A stretch of DNA of 64,000 bases from Candidatus Brevifilum fermentans (GCA_945877125.1 CAMCQT010000007.1:1-64000); one strand, 5' to 3'; shown: positions 41,955-52,264, counted from the stretch's first letter. A program made the numbers and translations. Notes: generated by a model not told the origin, from the letters alone.

Positions 41955-43220
41955 ATGATAACTATTTCCAAACTTACATATCGCCGATTTTTACTCGGGC
42001 AGCAGGGGCTTTGGCCGGGTCGCCGTTTCGAAGGGCTGGTCGGCGCTGATGAATCTTTGCGGCAAATGCAGGCGCTTCAACTTGACCCGCTGACCATGAT
42101 CGCGCGCAGTCAGGACATTGCCATGTACGGCCGTGTGCTAAATTACAAACAGGAACATCTTTACCAAGCCGCCTATCAACAGCGCGGCTTTTTCGATTAT
42201 GGTGGCACGTTATTTATGTACCCCATGAATGAGTTTCCGTACTGGCGCCTGCACATGAAACACCGCGAAGCACAGGGAATGTGGTATGAAGCATCATTCA
42301 AGCATCCGCCCGCTGATTTGCTAAAGTTTGTCTTAAGCGAATTACGCACGCGTGGTCCGCTGGGAAACCGTGATTTTGGCGGCGAGGCTCTCAAAACCTG
42401 GAGTTATCGCGGACGGAAGGAAGCGTCTCTTGCGTTGTTTTATTTGTGGCTGATCGGTGAAGTGATGATTACCAACCGCAAAGGTTTTGACCGAATCTAC
42501 GACCTGCGCGAACGCGTGCTGCCCAGTGAATATGATTACGCGGTACCTGAATCAGAAGCCGAGGATTTTTTTAGCCGCAAAACCATTGCACACCTGGGGC
42601 TGGTGCGTGAGAACACGTGGCGTACCGGTCTGGCTGGTTTTCTTCATCGCGATGTGACGCGGGAGGAAGGCAAAGGGCGAATTGAGCGGCTCATCGAACA
42701 GGGAGTTATCTCGCGGGTGCAGGTTGAAAACTCAAAGGATGGATTCCTCTTTTTGAACAGCGACCAGCCCAACCTGTCGGAGTTGGAAGCGGGGCGTATT
42801 CCCAAAAACTGGCATCCGCTGGAAACATCCACAGAAGAGGAAGTCACATTGATTGCCCCGTTGGAAATTGTCAGCGCGCGCGGGCGGGCAAAGCAGGTTT
42901 TTGATTTTGAATATATTTGGGAAGTGTACAAGCCCGCGCACCAACGCCGCTGGGGATATTACACCCTGCCTATTTTGTACGGCGATGATCTCGTTGCTCG
43001 CCTTGACCCGAAGCTGGACCGCAAAACGAACACGCTCCACATCCTGGGCTTTTGGCTCGAAGACGATGCGCCAAAAGATGAAGCCTTTGCCAACGCACTC
43101 GGCCGCGGACTTGCCCGTTTTGCAAAATTTGTGGGGGCGCAGCAGGTGAAGTTGGATGCGGTTCAACCTCGGCGCTTGCAAATACAGATTCGTAAGGTAT
43201 TAAAGGCAATGCTTGACTAA
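41955..43220 (+). CDS. YcaQ/AlkX-like winged-helix DNA glycosylase family protein
   Basis: 421 residues. MQALQLDPLTMIARSQDIAM early on, the YGGTLFMYPMNEFPYWRLHM segment, a central RTRGPLGNRDF winged-helix part, and the C-terminal GDDLVARLDPKLDRKTNTLH block follow the HTH_42/YcaQ family, whose E. coli member unhooks DNA crosslinks. Activity here is inferred. The start is placed just after the preceding terminator's T tract (TTATAAATT ATG), with no Shine-Dalgarno. Confidence 0.82.
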   Translation: MITISKLTYRRFLLGQQGLWPGRRFEGLVGADESLRQMQALQLDPLTMIARSQDIAMYGRVLNYKQEHLYQAAYQQRGFFDYGGTLFMYPMNEFPYWRLHMKHREAQGMWYEASFKHPPADLLKFVLSELRTRGPLGNRDFGGEALKTWSYRGRKEASLALFYLWLIGEVMITNRKGFDRIYDLRERVLPSEYDYAVPESEAEDFFSRKTIAHLGLVRENTWRTGLAGFLHRDVTREEGKGRIERLIEQGVISRVQVENSKDGFLFLNSDQPNLSELEAGRIPKNWHPLETSTEEEVTLIAPLEIVSARGRAKQVFDFEYIWEVYKPAHQRRWGYYTLPILYGDDLVARLDPKLDRKTNTLHILGFWLEDDAPKDEAFANALGRGLARFAKFVGAQQVKLDAVQPRRLQIQIRKVLKAMLD

Positions 43221-43428
43221 GGGCAAGAGTCAATATATATTAACTTTCACCTTGTCTATATCAGAATACTTTATCTTTGGAAGGCTGAATTTATAAACTT
43301 CAAAAAAATAAGCGCGGGGGTGGTGGGATTAAGACTCAAATTTAATTTGTAAAGTTAGTTGAAGCAAAGCCTGTTTGCTTTCCTAAAATGGATTTTTACG
43401 ATACGTCGAATCCAAAAGGATGATCGTC

Positions 43429-46128
43429 ATGGTTGAAAAATCGCCTAAAAAATCCAAAAAAAATCTGGCGCCAGATGCGCTCAGTCATAGCCGAGATCTT
43501 TTGCTGGCGCTCAGCCGTGCCGCACAATCCATCCAACGGGCGCGCACCGCAGAGGAGGTTTATCATGCCGTTGGTGACCAGATCAAATCTCTGGGTGGGG
43601 AAGTCTCGCTGTTCATGGTTAATGACGACCGCCAGTCACTGACTGTGGCGCATACTTCGTATGCGCCCAGTTTAATTCGGCGTGTCGAAAAAATGATAGG
43701 CGATTCAGTGATAGGCTATCGCTTTGCGCTGGCTCCAAAAAGTAAATATACCCGCTATATAAACACAGGCAAAACGATCCATGTGCAATCGGCAAGAAAA
43801 TATGTTGCCGCAACGCTTCCGAAGGATATTCATTCGTTGGTGGAAAATTTTATGAATATCCTGAAAGTTGAACAGGGTATTTTTGCGCCCCTGCGAGTGG
43901 ATGACGACACGCTGGGATTAATGGTGGTCAGCAGCTTATCTCTAAACGAAGGCGACGTGCCCGCCATGGAATCTTTTGCCGGACAAATTGCAGTCAGTCT
44001 GCATAATGTGCGTCTGGCACAACAAATGCAAAATGAATTATCTGCGCGCAAACAGGCGGAAGAAGAATTACGCATTAGTGAAGCAAAACATCAAGCCCTG
44101 CTGAATGCGATTCCCGACATCTTGTTTATGTTAAACCGTGACGGCATATTTCTTGATTTTCATGTGCCCGAAGGACGTTCACTGTTGATGCCCCCAGAGA
44201 ACTTTCTGGGCAAAAATATGCGGGATGTTCTACCGCCTCAAATAGTGGAAGTCTTTTCTTCCGCATTCAACAAAGCAGTTCAAACCGGACAAAATCAACT
44301 GGTTGAATATGATTTTGATTTTTCAAACAAACAGCACTATTATGAAGAAGCCCATATTATTATCGGACTTGAAGACAATGTTTTGATTATTCTCCGCGAT
44401 ATTACTGTGCGCAAACAGGCAGATGATGAACTGCGTAAGTCTGAGGAACGTTACCACGCCTTATTCGACAGGATGGTGGATGGCTTCTATCGCAGTACGC
44501 ACGCGGGAAAATTTGTGGATGTAAACCCCGCCATGGTAAAGATGTTTGGATATTCAAGCAAGGAAGAAATGCTGGCAGTGGACATCAAAAAAGACCTTTA
44601 TTTTTCAGCCGAAGAAAGAGGCAGTCATATTTTGGATACCGGTCAGGAAGAAGTTGATGTCTACCACATGAAGCGCAAAGACGGGTCTGAGATATGGGTT
44701 GAAGATCATGGATATTATGTGCATGATGAGCAGGGCAACATCCTATTCCACGAGGGAATATTGCGCGATGTTACCGCGCGTATTGAGGCAGAAAAAGAAC
44801 TGCGTGAAAGAGAATCTCAATTGCGTGTGCTGTTCGAGCAAATGGCCGTTGGCGTGGCCCGAATTAATACGCATACCGGAAAGTTTATTCAGGTCAATCA
44901 GAAAGATTGCGACATCGTTGGCTATTCATGCGAGGAAATGGAAACGCTTGATTTTCAATCTATTACACATCCAGATGATCTTCAGTCTGATCTGGATAAT
45001 ATGGAGCGTCTAAAGTCCGGCGTCATTCGAGAATACACGATGGAGAAACGCCTAATTCATAAAAACGGATCCATCGTCTGGGTGGCGCTGACCGTCTCTC
45101 CCATGTGGGCAGCGGGCGCAATCCCCGATTTCCACATTGCCATTGTGCAGGACATCACCGTGCGCAAACAGATGGAAGATAATTCACTTTTGCAAATCGC
45201 CGCTTTGGAAACAACTGCGAATGCCATTGCAATTACAGATAGAAAAGGCACGATCCAATGGGTCAACCCGGCCTGGACTGATTTGACAGGGTATTCAAAA
45301 GAGGAATCCATTGGGCAGAATGCCCGCATCATTAAATCTGAAAAGCATGATGCGGCGTTCTATAAAAAAATGTGGGACACCATTCTCGCGGGCAAAGTCT
45401 GGCGCGGAGAGTTGGTCAACAGGCGTAAAGATGGCAGTTTATATTATGAAGAAGAAACGATCACGCCTGTGTTGAATAATCATGGTGAAGTTACAAATTT
45501 CATCGCCATCAAACTAAATATCTCCAAGCGCAAACAGGCAGATGACGACCTGCGCCTTGCCAAAGAAAATCTTGAAAGGGCAAATCTCGAACTAAAATTT
45601 GCGTTTGAACACGCACAACAATTAGCGCATACCGATGTCCTCACCGGCATCAACAACCGACGTTATTTATTTGAACTTGCTGAACATGAGTTTGATGTTG
45701 CCCGCCGCTATCAACAGCCACTATCCATGATTATGTTTGATCTTGACCACTTCAAACACATTAACGACACCTTCGGACATGCCACCGGAGACCAGATGCT
45801 GGAACGCGTTACGCAGATTGCGCTTTCTCAATTACGCGAAGTAGACTTCATTGGGCGTTATGGCGGCGAGGAATTTGTGATCGTGCTGCCGGTGACAGGT
45901 GCTCAACAAGCCTATCTGTTGGCGGAGCGTATCCGTGCAGGTGTGGAGGCGTTCGGATTGGATACCGAAAAAGGAATTGCCTCTGTTACACTCAGTATCG
46001 GCATCGCCGAAATATTCCACGCGCCGCAGGATGAATCAGTGGAGAATATAATTCACCGCGCGGACGAAGCCCTGTATGCCGCAAAACAAGCTGGACGTAA
46101 TCGCACCGTGATCTTTGATACAGAATAA
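43429..46128 (+). CDS. GAF-PASx4-GGDEF diguanylate cyclase
   Basis: 899 residues. A GAF domain (~25-200), four PAS domains (~215-330, 340-455, 465-580, 590-705, each ending in the 'DITxRKQ'-type junction), a coiled linker, and a GGDEF domain (~735-895) with the active site GGEEF. An RxxD inhibitory site (REVD) sits five residues before it, so the enzyme should be product-inhibited. No membrane segments: a cytosolic multi-input sensor making c-di-GMP. Start: AAAAGG overlaps an ATG at 43420 but is 9 nt before the ATG at 43429, which is chosen. The HD-GYP gene follows 29 nt later. Confidence 0.92.
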   Translation: MVEKSPKKSKKNLAPDALSHSRDLLLALSRAAQSIQRARTAEEVYHAVGDQIKSLGGEVSLFMVNDDRQSLTVAHTSYAPSLIRRVEKMIGDSVIGYRFALAPKSKYTRYINTGKTIHVQSARKYVAATLPKDIHSLVENFMNILKVEQGIFAPLRVDDDTLGLMVVSSLSLNEGDVPAMESFAGQIAVSLHNVRLAQQMQNELSARKQAEEELRISEAKHQALLNAIPDILFMLNRDGIFLDFHVPEGRSLLMPPENFLGKNMRDVLPPQIVEVFSSAFNKAVQTGQNQLVEYDFDFSNKQHYYEEAHIIIGLEDNVLIILRDITVRKQADDELRKSEERYHALFDRMVDGFYRSTHAGKFVDVNPAMVKMFGYSSKEEMLAVDIKKDLYFSAEERGSHILDTGQEEVDVYHMKRKDGSEIWVEDHGYYVHDEQGNILFHEGILRDVTARIEAEKELRERESQLRVLFEQMAVGVARINTHTGKFIQVNQKDCDIVGYSCEEMETLDFQSITHPDDLQSDLDNMERLKSGVIREYTMEKRLIHKNGSIVWVALTVSPMWAAGAIPDFHIAIVQDITVRKQMEDNSLLQIAALETTANAIAITDRKGTIQWVNPAWTDLTGYSKEESIGQNARIIKSEKHDAAFYKKMWDTILAGKVWRGELVNRRKDGSLYYEEETITPVLNNHGEVTNFIAIKLNISKRKQADDDLRLAKENLERANLELKFAFEHAQQLAHTDVLTGINNRRYLFELAEHEFDVARRYQQPLSMIMFDLDHFKHINDTFGHATGDQMLERVTQIALSQLREVDFIGRYGGEEFVIVLPVTGAQQAYLLAERIRAGVEAFGLDTEKGIASVTLSIGIAEIFHAPQDESVENIIHRADEALYAAKQAGRNRTVIFDTE

Positions 46129-46157
46129 CAACAAAGTCATCAACGGAGAATCTGTGC

Positions 46158-49100
46158 ATGAAATACTTTAATGAAAAGCAAAAATACACGCTTCTTATTC
46201 TCATCACTATTCTCATAGTTTGCATTCTGGCAGACCACGGGTCATTTGGAGAAAAGCGCACGGGGATAAAAAATGAACATTCAGCAATTGCGGGGGAAGA
46301 TGCGTCACGCAGTGTGAAAAATAATTCCAATGTTATGAACATAGCTTTTCAGACCGATGGTCAGGCGCAAATTTATAAATTCACAGATACTTATCTACGG
46401 ATAAATGAAATCCTTTGGCTCGATGGTCAACAAAAGAATGTCTGGCAGGAATACCCGCCCTATTTATTTTTTGGAATATTGATCGCCTTATTAATTATTT
46501 TCACTCTGACCATTTTCACCCGTATTCTGCAAAACCGTGTCAACCAGCGCACGCAGGAATTGAAAAAAACACTTTCAGACCTGCAAAAAAGCGAACGTAA
46601 ATACCGCGAAATTTTTAACGCTACAACAGAGGCGATTTTTATCCATGCAGTGCCGAGCGGACAGTTGTTAAACGTCAACAAATCCATGCTGGAAATGTAT
46701 GGGTATAAATCAGAAGAAGAGGCACTCTCCAGGAATGTGGGTGATTTTGGCATCGGCAGTTCTCCATACTCGGGGGCTGAGGCTCGCGAAAAAATTCATT
46801 TGGTTCTGGAAGAGGGTCCTCAATTTTTTGAATGGCTTGCTAAAAAACAGAACGGCGAGTTTTTTTGGACCGAAGTTTCACTGCAAAGTTTACAAATTGA
46901 TGGGGAAGACCAACTTCTAGCCGTTGTGCGTGATATCACCGAGCGCAGACAGGCAGAAGAAGCATTACGCACAAGTGAAAGTTTGCTCAGAGAAGCGCAA
47001 ATTATTGCGAACATGGGCAGTTATATACTGGATTTTTCCAGCGGCATGTGGGAAAGCACCGCCATTCTCGACAAACTATTCGGAATAAACGATGCCTACG
47101 TCCGCTCTGTGGAAGGGTGGTCTGATCTGATTCACCCCGATCACCGGCAGCAGATGACCGACTATTTTGCAAACGAGGTTATCGGCAAACATGCCCGCTT
47201 TGACAGGGAATACAAGATCATCAGAAAAAATGATGGGGCTGAACGCTGGCTGCATGGGCTGGGCGAACTGGAATTTGATGCACAGAATCAGCTTTCGAAA
47301 ATGCACGGGGTTATTCAAGACATCACCGAGCGCAAGCAGGTCGAGCAATCTCTGCGCGAACGCGAGCGGCAATACCGTACACTGATTGAGCAGATCCCTG
47401 CCATTGTTTATATTGATGAGGTCAGTAATGGCGTCATCAATATGCTATATGTCAGCCCTCAGGTCGAAACGATCCTGGGTTTTACGCCTCAGGAATGGCA
47501 GCAGAATTCTCCCAGTCTTTGGGACAGCCTGATATCCCCTGATGAGTTTCAAGTAGTTAATAAAAAATACATGCTTTGTGCGCAAAATGGAGAACCCTTT
47601 AGCGCAGAATACCGAATGAGAACTGCCAGTGGACAGCTTCTCTGGGTTCGCGATCAGGCAATTATGCTGCGTGATGAAAACGGCAACCCGCAATTAATCC
47701 ACGGCGTAATTCACGATATCACCGAGCGCAAACAGGCTGAATACGAAATGAGCCAGCGTGTCATGGAGTTGGAAACGCTTTACGAAAGCGGACTGGCGAT
47801 CAATCAACTGCTAAACCCTGGCGAGATCGGGCAAAAGGTAATTGAATTACTCGAACAAAAACTCGGCTGGCATCACACAACTGTCCGCTTATACCATCCA
47901 GAGGATGAAAGCCTTGAATTACTGGCTTTCAATCAACCCGGATTAAATAGTGAAGTGAAGCGGCATCAAGTAGGGGAGCGCTTTAAAACTCTGATCGCTC
48001 ATTCCTCTCAGGGAATGAGCGGCTGGGCTGTGCAACACAAACAACTTATCCGCTCAAATGACCTGCGTAATGATGCGCGTTATGTAGATACATATCCCGG
48101 TCTGCAATCGGGTCTTTACGTGCCCATGAAATTAGGAGAACGCGTAATTGGAGTAATCAGCATTGAAAGCGAGCAGATCAATGCTTTCAGCGACACTGAT
48201 GAACGGTTGGCGGCAACGCTGGCCAACCAGGCGGCCAGCGCACTGGAGAACGCCCGTCTTTTTGAGGCGGAGCGAAAACAACGCCAGGTATCTGATGTGC
48301 TGCGCGACGCGTTGGGCGCTGGCGCATCCATGAGCGCCAGCCTTGATTTTGAAACCATCCTTGACCGTCTGCTGGAGGCCCTTGAGCGCGTTATTCCTTT
48401 TGAGGGCGGCTCCATCATGTTCGTTCAGTCAGAAAAACAAAAGATCAATATCGCAAGAACGCGCGGATATCAAAAACAGGGCGACCATGTTTTTGATATT
48501 GCTCTAAAACTTGGTTTTGACATGAATGCTGTGGAAAACCTGCGCTGGATGTTTAATAACAAACAACCGCTGGTCATTCCAGATGTTGAGGAATACCCGG
48601 GCTGGATTCGCACTGAAGAATCAAGTTTCATTCGCTCGTGGGCGGGCGCCCCGATCATTATCAACGATGAAGTCATTGCCTTCTTCTCGCTTGACAGTAC
48701 CGAGCCAAATTTCTTCACGGACGAACATGTCGAATTAATGCACGCCTTTACGGGGCAAGCCTCTCTGGCTTTGCATAATGCCCGCCTGTTTGAAGAGACC
48801 GAACGCCGCTTCCAGGAATTTGCCGCGCTGTATGAAACGAGCAACATTCTTTCCAGCGAAATTGAACTAACTCCCATGCTGCAAGTTATTGTGGAACATG
48901 CCAGAAAATTGCTCGGCGCCTCATCAGGCGGCATGTACCTCTATCTTTCTGAGACCAAAGAACTGGAACTGACAGTGGATAGCGCACATTTCACACCTCT
49001 TGGAACGCGCCTGCAACTCGGTGAGGGTGCAGCCGGGCGCGTAGCAAAAACCTATAAGTCATTGCGACTGGATGATTACTCAACCTGGGAAGAGCGGTCA

Positions 49101-50390
49101 CCGATCTTTGAGGGCAGTTCCATTCGTGCCGCCCTTGTAGTGCCGATGCTTTATGGCGGCGAATTGATCGGCATCCTGACTGCGGAGGAGATTGGCGATT
49201 CTGAACGAAAGTTCACCGAAGCCGACGAACACCTGCTCTCCCTTTTTGCATCACAAGCCGCAGGAGCCATTCACTCAGCAGGGCTTCGTGAACAAACCGC
49301 GCGCCGCCTGGATCAATTGCAGGCGCTGCACCTCATAGACCGCGCGATCTCCTCGTCCTTTGATCTGCGTCCCATCCTAAATACAGTTGTCACCCAAACC
49401 ATTGCACAGTTGAAGGTGGATGCTGTTGACATTCTTTTGTTCCATCCCCATCTGCAAACATTGGATTATGTCGCTGGGCAGGGATTCCGCACACGTGCCG
49501 TCGAGCAAACGCATCTGCGACTTGGCGAAGGTGACGCCGGGCGCGCCGCTTTTGAACGCCGCACGATTCACATCCCCAACCTGCCAGAAACTGACTTCAA
49601 CTTCACGCGGGCTGCGATTTTGGAAAACGAATTTTTTCTGGACTACTACGCCGTGCCGATCACTGCGAAAGGCGAGATCAAAGGTGTGCTGGAGGTTTTT
49701 AATCGCACAGCATTGCCTTTAAATCCAGAATGGCTCGATTTCCTCGAAACCCTGGCTGGGCAAGCTGCCATCACCATAGATCAAACACAACTTTTTGATG
49801 ACCTGGAACGCGTCAATCTTGAACTTATTATCGCCTATGATGCCACCATCGAAGGCTGGGCACGGGCCATGGATTTGCGAGACAAAGAGACAGAAAGCCA
49901 TACGCGGCGGGTGACCGAAATGACAATCACTCTCGCCAAAGCGCTGGGCGTAAAAGACAGCGAAATCCTCTATATTCGGCGCGGCGCTTTATTGCACGAT
50001 ATTGGCAAAATGGGCGTTCCAGATAATATTCTGCTCAAAGAAGGGGAATTAACAGACGCGGAATGGATTCTCATGCGCCGTCATCCGCAATTTGCATACG
50101 AAATGCTTCAGCCGATCAAATATCTGCGGCAGTCTTTGGACATCCCATATTGCCATCACGAAAAATGGGACGGCACAGGCTACCCGCGCGGATTGAAGGG
50201 TGAGCAGATTCCGCTTGCGGCGCGTATATTTGCCGTCATAGATGTCTGGGATGCAGTCACCATTGATCGTCCCTATCGCAAAGGATGGAGCAAACGAAAA
50301 GCGCTTAAATACATCCGTGAACAAAGTGGAAAACATTTTGACCCGAAAATTGTGGATGTGTTTTTGGAAATGTTCACAAGCGAAAAATAA
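46158..50390 (+). CDS. PASx3-GAFx4-HD-GYP c-di-GMP phosphodiesterase
   Basis: 1410 residues. An N-terminal hydrophobic segment (10-25), a short extracytoplasmic stretch, a membrane helix (~102-122), three PAS domains (~145-262, 275-392, 403-525), four GAF domains (~540-702, 715-878, 893-1045, 1056-1213) and a C-terminal HD-GYP domain (~1220-1408). HDIGKMGVPDNIL (His1290, Asp1291) and HHEKWDGTGYP (1333-1343) carry the metal ligands and GYP signature. It should hydrolyse c-di-GMP, opposing the cyclase encoded just upstream. The two genes form a likely operon. Confidence 0.92.
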   Translation: MKYFNEKQKYTLLILITILIVCILADHGSFGEKRTGIKNEHSAIAGEDASRSVKNNSNVMNIAFQTDGQAQIYKFTDTYLRINEILWLDGQQKNVWQEYPPYLFFGILIALLIIFTLTIFTRILQNRVNQRTQELKKTLSDLQKSERKYREIFNATTEAIFIHAVPSGQLLNVNKSMLEMYGYKSEEEALSRNVGDFGIGSSPYSGAEAREKIHLVLEEGPQFFEWLAKKQNGEFFWTEVSLQSLQIDGEDQLLAVVRDITERRQAEEALRTSESLLREAQIIANMGSYILDFSSGMWESTAILDKLFGINDAYVRSVEGWSDLIHPDHRQQMTDYFANEVIGKHARFDREYKIIRKNDGAERWLHGLGELEFDAQNQLSKMHGVIQDITERKQVEQSLRERERQYRTLIEQIPAIVYIDEVSNGVINMLYVSPQVETILGFTPQEWQQNSPSLWDSLISPDEFQVVNKKYMLCAQNGEPFSAEYRMRTASGQLLWVRDQAIMLRDENGNPQLIHGVIHDITERKQAEYEMSQRVMELETLYESGLAINQLLNPGEIGQKVIELLEQKLGWHHTTVRLYHPEDESLELLAFNQPGLNSEVKRHQVGERFKTLIAHSSQGMSGWAVQHKQLIRSNDLRNDARYVDTYPGLQSGLYVPMKLGERVIGVISIESEQINAFSDTDERLAATLANQAASALENARLFEAERKQRQVSDVLRDALGAGASMSASLDFETILDRLLEALERVIPFEGGSIMFVQSEKQKINIARTRGYQKQGDHVFDIALKLGFDMNAVENLRWMFNNKQPLVIPDVEEYPGWIRTEESSFIRSWAGAPIIINDEVIAFFSLDSTEPNFFTDEHVELMHAFTGQASLALHNARLFEETERRFQEFAALYETSNILSSEIELTPMLQVIVEHARKLLGASSGGMYLYLSETKELELTVDSAHFTPLGTRLQLGEGAAGRVAKTYKSLRLDDYSTWEERSPIFEGSSIRAALVVPMLYGGELIGILTAEEIGDSERKFTEADEHLLSLFASQAAGAIHSAGLREQTARRLDQLQALHLIDRAISSSFDLRPILNTVVTQTIAQLKVDAVDILLFHPHLQTLDYVAGQGFRTRAVEQTHLRLGEGDAGRAAFERRTIHIPNLPETDFNFTRAAILENEFFLDYYAVPITAKGEIKGVLEVFNRTALPLNPEWLDFLETLAGQAAITIDQTQLFDDLERVNLELIIAYDATIEGWARAMDLRDKETESHTRRVTEMTITLAKALGVKDSEILYIRRGALLHDIGKMGVPDNILLKEGELTDAEWILMRRHPQFAYEMLQPIKYLRQSLDIPYCHHEKWDGTGYPRGLKGEQIPLAARIFAVIDVWDAVTIDRPYRKGWSKRKALKYIREQSGKHFDPKIVDVFLEMFTSEK

Positions 50391-50392
50391 TA

Positions 50393-50507
50393 GACCTCTT
50401 GCAAAAGTCAATTTTGCCACAGAGGTCACAGAAAAAAAAAAGAGTTTTAAGAGGTTTTCCTCAAAGGTCTCTGTGTACTCTGTGGCTACTTATGCAAGAG
50501 GTCAAAT
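50393..50507. repeat. Palindromic repeat with CCACAGAG arms
   Basis: Outer arms GACCTCTTGCA / TGCAAGAGGTC, inner arms GCCACAGAGGTCACAG / CTCTGTGTACTCTGTGGC, between convergent genes. It may terminate transcription but has no T tract. Confidence 0.75.
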
Positions 50508-50514
50508 AAAACCT

Positions 50515-51699
50515 TTACCCCTTTACGCAAACCAAGCCCTTCAAATACGCCCCTTCGGGGAAATGCAAACTGACCGGATGATCGCTGCCCTGTGACAAAT
50601 GTTCGATGATCGTCGCCTCTGTGCCTGCATCCAATGCGGCGGACGCGACGATCTTTTGGAACAAAGCCGCATCAATTCCGCCGGAGCAGGAGTAGGTGAA
50701 CAACATTCCGCCGTGACGCAATAATTTGAAGGCCAGCAGGTTGATGTCTTTATAAGCACGCGATGCTTTTTCGGCATGGGCGGCGGTTGGTGCAAACTTG
50801 GGTGGGTCGAGAATGATCATGTCGAACGAGCGGTTCTCGTCACGGAATTTTCTGAGCAGCAGAAAGACATCGCCTTCGAGCCATGTGGCTTTTTCAGCAG
50901 GCAGGTTGTTGAGCGTGACGTTCTCTTTGCCGAGGACGAGCGCGTCTGCGGAACTGTCGACAGATAAAACTGATTTCGCGCCGCCTGCCAAAGCGTGGAT
51001 GGAAAATCCGCCTGTGTAGCAAAAGCAATTTAATACATCGCGGTCTTTGGCAAATTCGCCTACGTGGTGACGGTTCACACGCTGGTCGAGGTAGAAGCCT
51101 GTTTTGTGACCAGTGGCTATATTGACCTCAAAACGCAATCCATATTCTGTAATTGGTAATTGGAGATTTGTAATTGTGCCGCGTAAAATTCCGGTGACGG
51201 GTTTTAGCCCTTCGAGTTCGCGCACGTCGGCATCGGAGCGTTCGTAAATATTTTGGACGCCGGTTTCTTCGACCAGAAGATCGGCGATGGTTTCCTTCCA
51301 AAATTCAGTGCCGGCGGTTAGGGATTGCAGGACAAGCACATTGTCGTAACGGTCAACGATCAAGCCGGGGATGCCGTCTGATTCGGCGTGGATCAGACGA
51401 TAGGCATTTGAGTTACGTGTAACGTTTTGCGTGTTGCGTAATGCAATTGCCGCCTTGATTTTCCTGCGGAAGAATTCTTTATCCACAGGTTCGTCATTAA
51501 AAGTCCAGACGCGGGCGCGGATCTGCGAGATGGGGGAGTAGGATGCCCGGGCTAGAAAATGCCCTTCGGACGAGATCAAGTCAACGGTTGAGCCTGAAGC
51601 GACCGAAGGTTCATCCACAGAATTAATCGCGCCGGCAAAAATCCAGGGGTGGCGGCGCAATAAACTTTTTTCACGTCCTGCATTGAGTTTTATTTTCAT
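50515..51699 (-). CDS. rlmI: RlmI-type 23S rRNA m5C methyltransferase
   Basis: 394 residues. An N-terminal PUA domain (MKIKLNAGREKSLLRRHPWI) is followed by a RlmI middle part (YRLIHAESDGIPGLIVDRYD), the SAM-binding fold (LNCFCYTGGFSIHALAGGAK) and IILDPPKFAP, the catalytic 'DPPxF' motif. It methylates a cytosine of 23S rRNA. The ATG at 51699 is used: it lies 1 nt after the stop of the GNAT gene, so the two are translationally coupled. A longer upstream frame overlaps that gene and is rejected. A heptad array (51412-51439) encodes the variable loop NTQNVTRNSN. Confidence 0.9.
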   Translation of the reverse strand: MKIKLNAGREKSLLRRHPWIFAGAINSVDEPSVASGSTVDLISSEGHFLARASYSPISQIRARVWTFNDEPVDKEFFRRKIKAAIALRNTQNVTRNSNAYRLIHAESDGIPGLIVDRYDNVLVLQSLTAGTEFWKETIADLLVEETGVQNIYERSDADVRELEGLKPVTGILRGTITNLQLPITEYGLRFEVNIATGHKTGFYLDQRVNRHHVGEFAKDRDVLNCFCYTGGFSIHALAGGAKSVLSVDSSADALVLGKENVTLNNLPAEKATWLEGDVFLLLRKFRDENRSFDMIILDPPKFAPTAAHAEKASRAYKDINLLAFKLLRHGGMLFTYSCSGGIDAALFQKIVASAALDAGTEATIIEHLSQGSDHPVSLHFPEGAYLKGLVCVKG

Positions 51700-51700
51700 T

Positions 51701-52144
51701 TTATTCACCAGGGAAAGGGCGCAAGCGCTGCATCCATTTTTCGGGTTCGGGCAGTTGCGCGAAATCAAATTGTTGATATAAGCCGTGTGCGTCGTCTGTG
51801 GCAAGCAGCCAGCGGCGGACAGGTTTTAGGTCGGGATGTTCGAGCATACTTTGCATCAGCCATTTGCCGAGTCCGTGCCCGCGGTAATTCTCGTGGATGA
51901 AGACATCGCAAAGATACGCGACGATGGAAAAATCAGTGACGACACGCGCCACGCCGATCTGATGCTTGCCTTCGTACATGCCAAAGACGAGCGAGTTGGC
52001 AAACGCATGTTCCGTGCGCTCGCGCGGACGTCCCTTTGCCCAATAGGCGCGGGAAAGAAAATCATGCACGACGTTCATGTCCAGGCGGGATGGATCGGTG
52101 CTGATGGTGAATGAATCACGATGGATTTGGAGCATTTGGGTCAT
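51701..52144 (-). CDS. GNAT family N-acetyltransferase
   Basis: 147 residues. VFIHENYRGHGLGKWLMQSM is the acetyl-CoA pyrophosphate loop (RGHGLG). VARVVTDFSIVAYLCDVFIH precedes it as the usual beta4-beta5 core, and LLATDDAHGLYQQFDF ends the fold. It acetylates an unknown small molecule or protein. It overlaps operationally with rlmI. TGATAC lies 9 nt upstream of the ATG and no Shine-Dalgarno is visible. Confidence 0.88.
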   Translation of the reverse strand: MTQMLQIHRDSFTISTDPSRLDMNVVHDFLSRAYWAKGRPRERTEHAFANSLVFGMYEGKHQIGVARVVTDFSIVAYLCDVFIHENYRGHGLGKWLMQSMLEHPDLKPVRRWLLATDDAHGLYQQFDFAQLPEPEKWMQRLRPFPGE

Positions 52145-52194
52145 GCGGCGAGTGTATCACAACATGGTATCATGACATCCGCAAATGCAAAGAC

Positions 52195-52247
52195 GTAGTA
52201 ACGACTTCAGTCGTTATATAAGGTAAAACGACTGAAGTCGTTACTAC
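52195..52247. repeat. GTAGTAACGACTTCAGTCG palindrome, copy 1
   Basis: GTAGTAACGACTTCAGTCGT / ACGACTGAAGTCGTTACTAC, perfect arms of about 20 bp. Lies between divergent GNAT and YczE-like genes. Second copy at 58931. Confidence 0.9.
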
Positions 52248-52264
52248 GAAAAAAATGGAGATTT

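Noticed and set aside
43221-43428. Possible c-di-GMP riboswitch before the diguanylate cyclase
   Set aside because: I looked for the conserved GEMM core in this leader and did not find it; only an ordinary Shine-Dalgarno is present.
51700-51804. 35-codon upstream extension of RlmI
   Set aside because: It overlaps the GNAT gene in another frame and lacks similarity to the PUA domain start.
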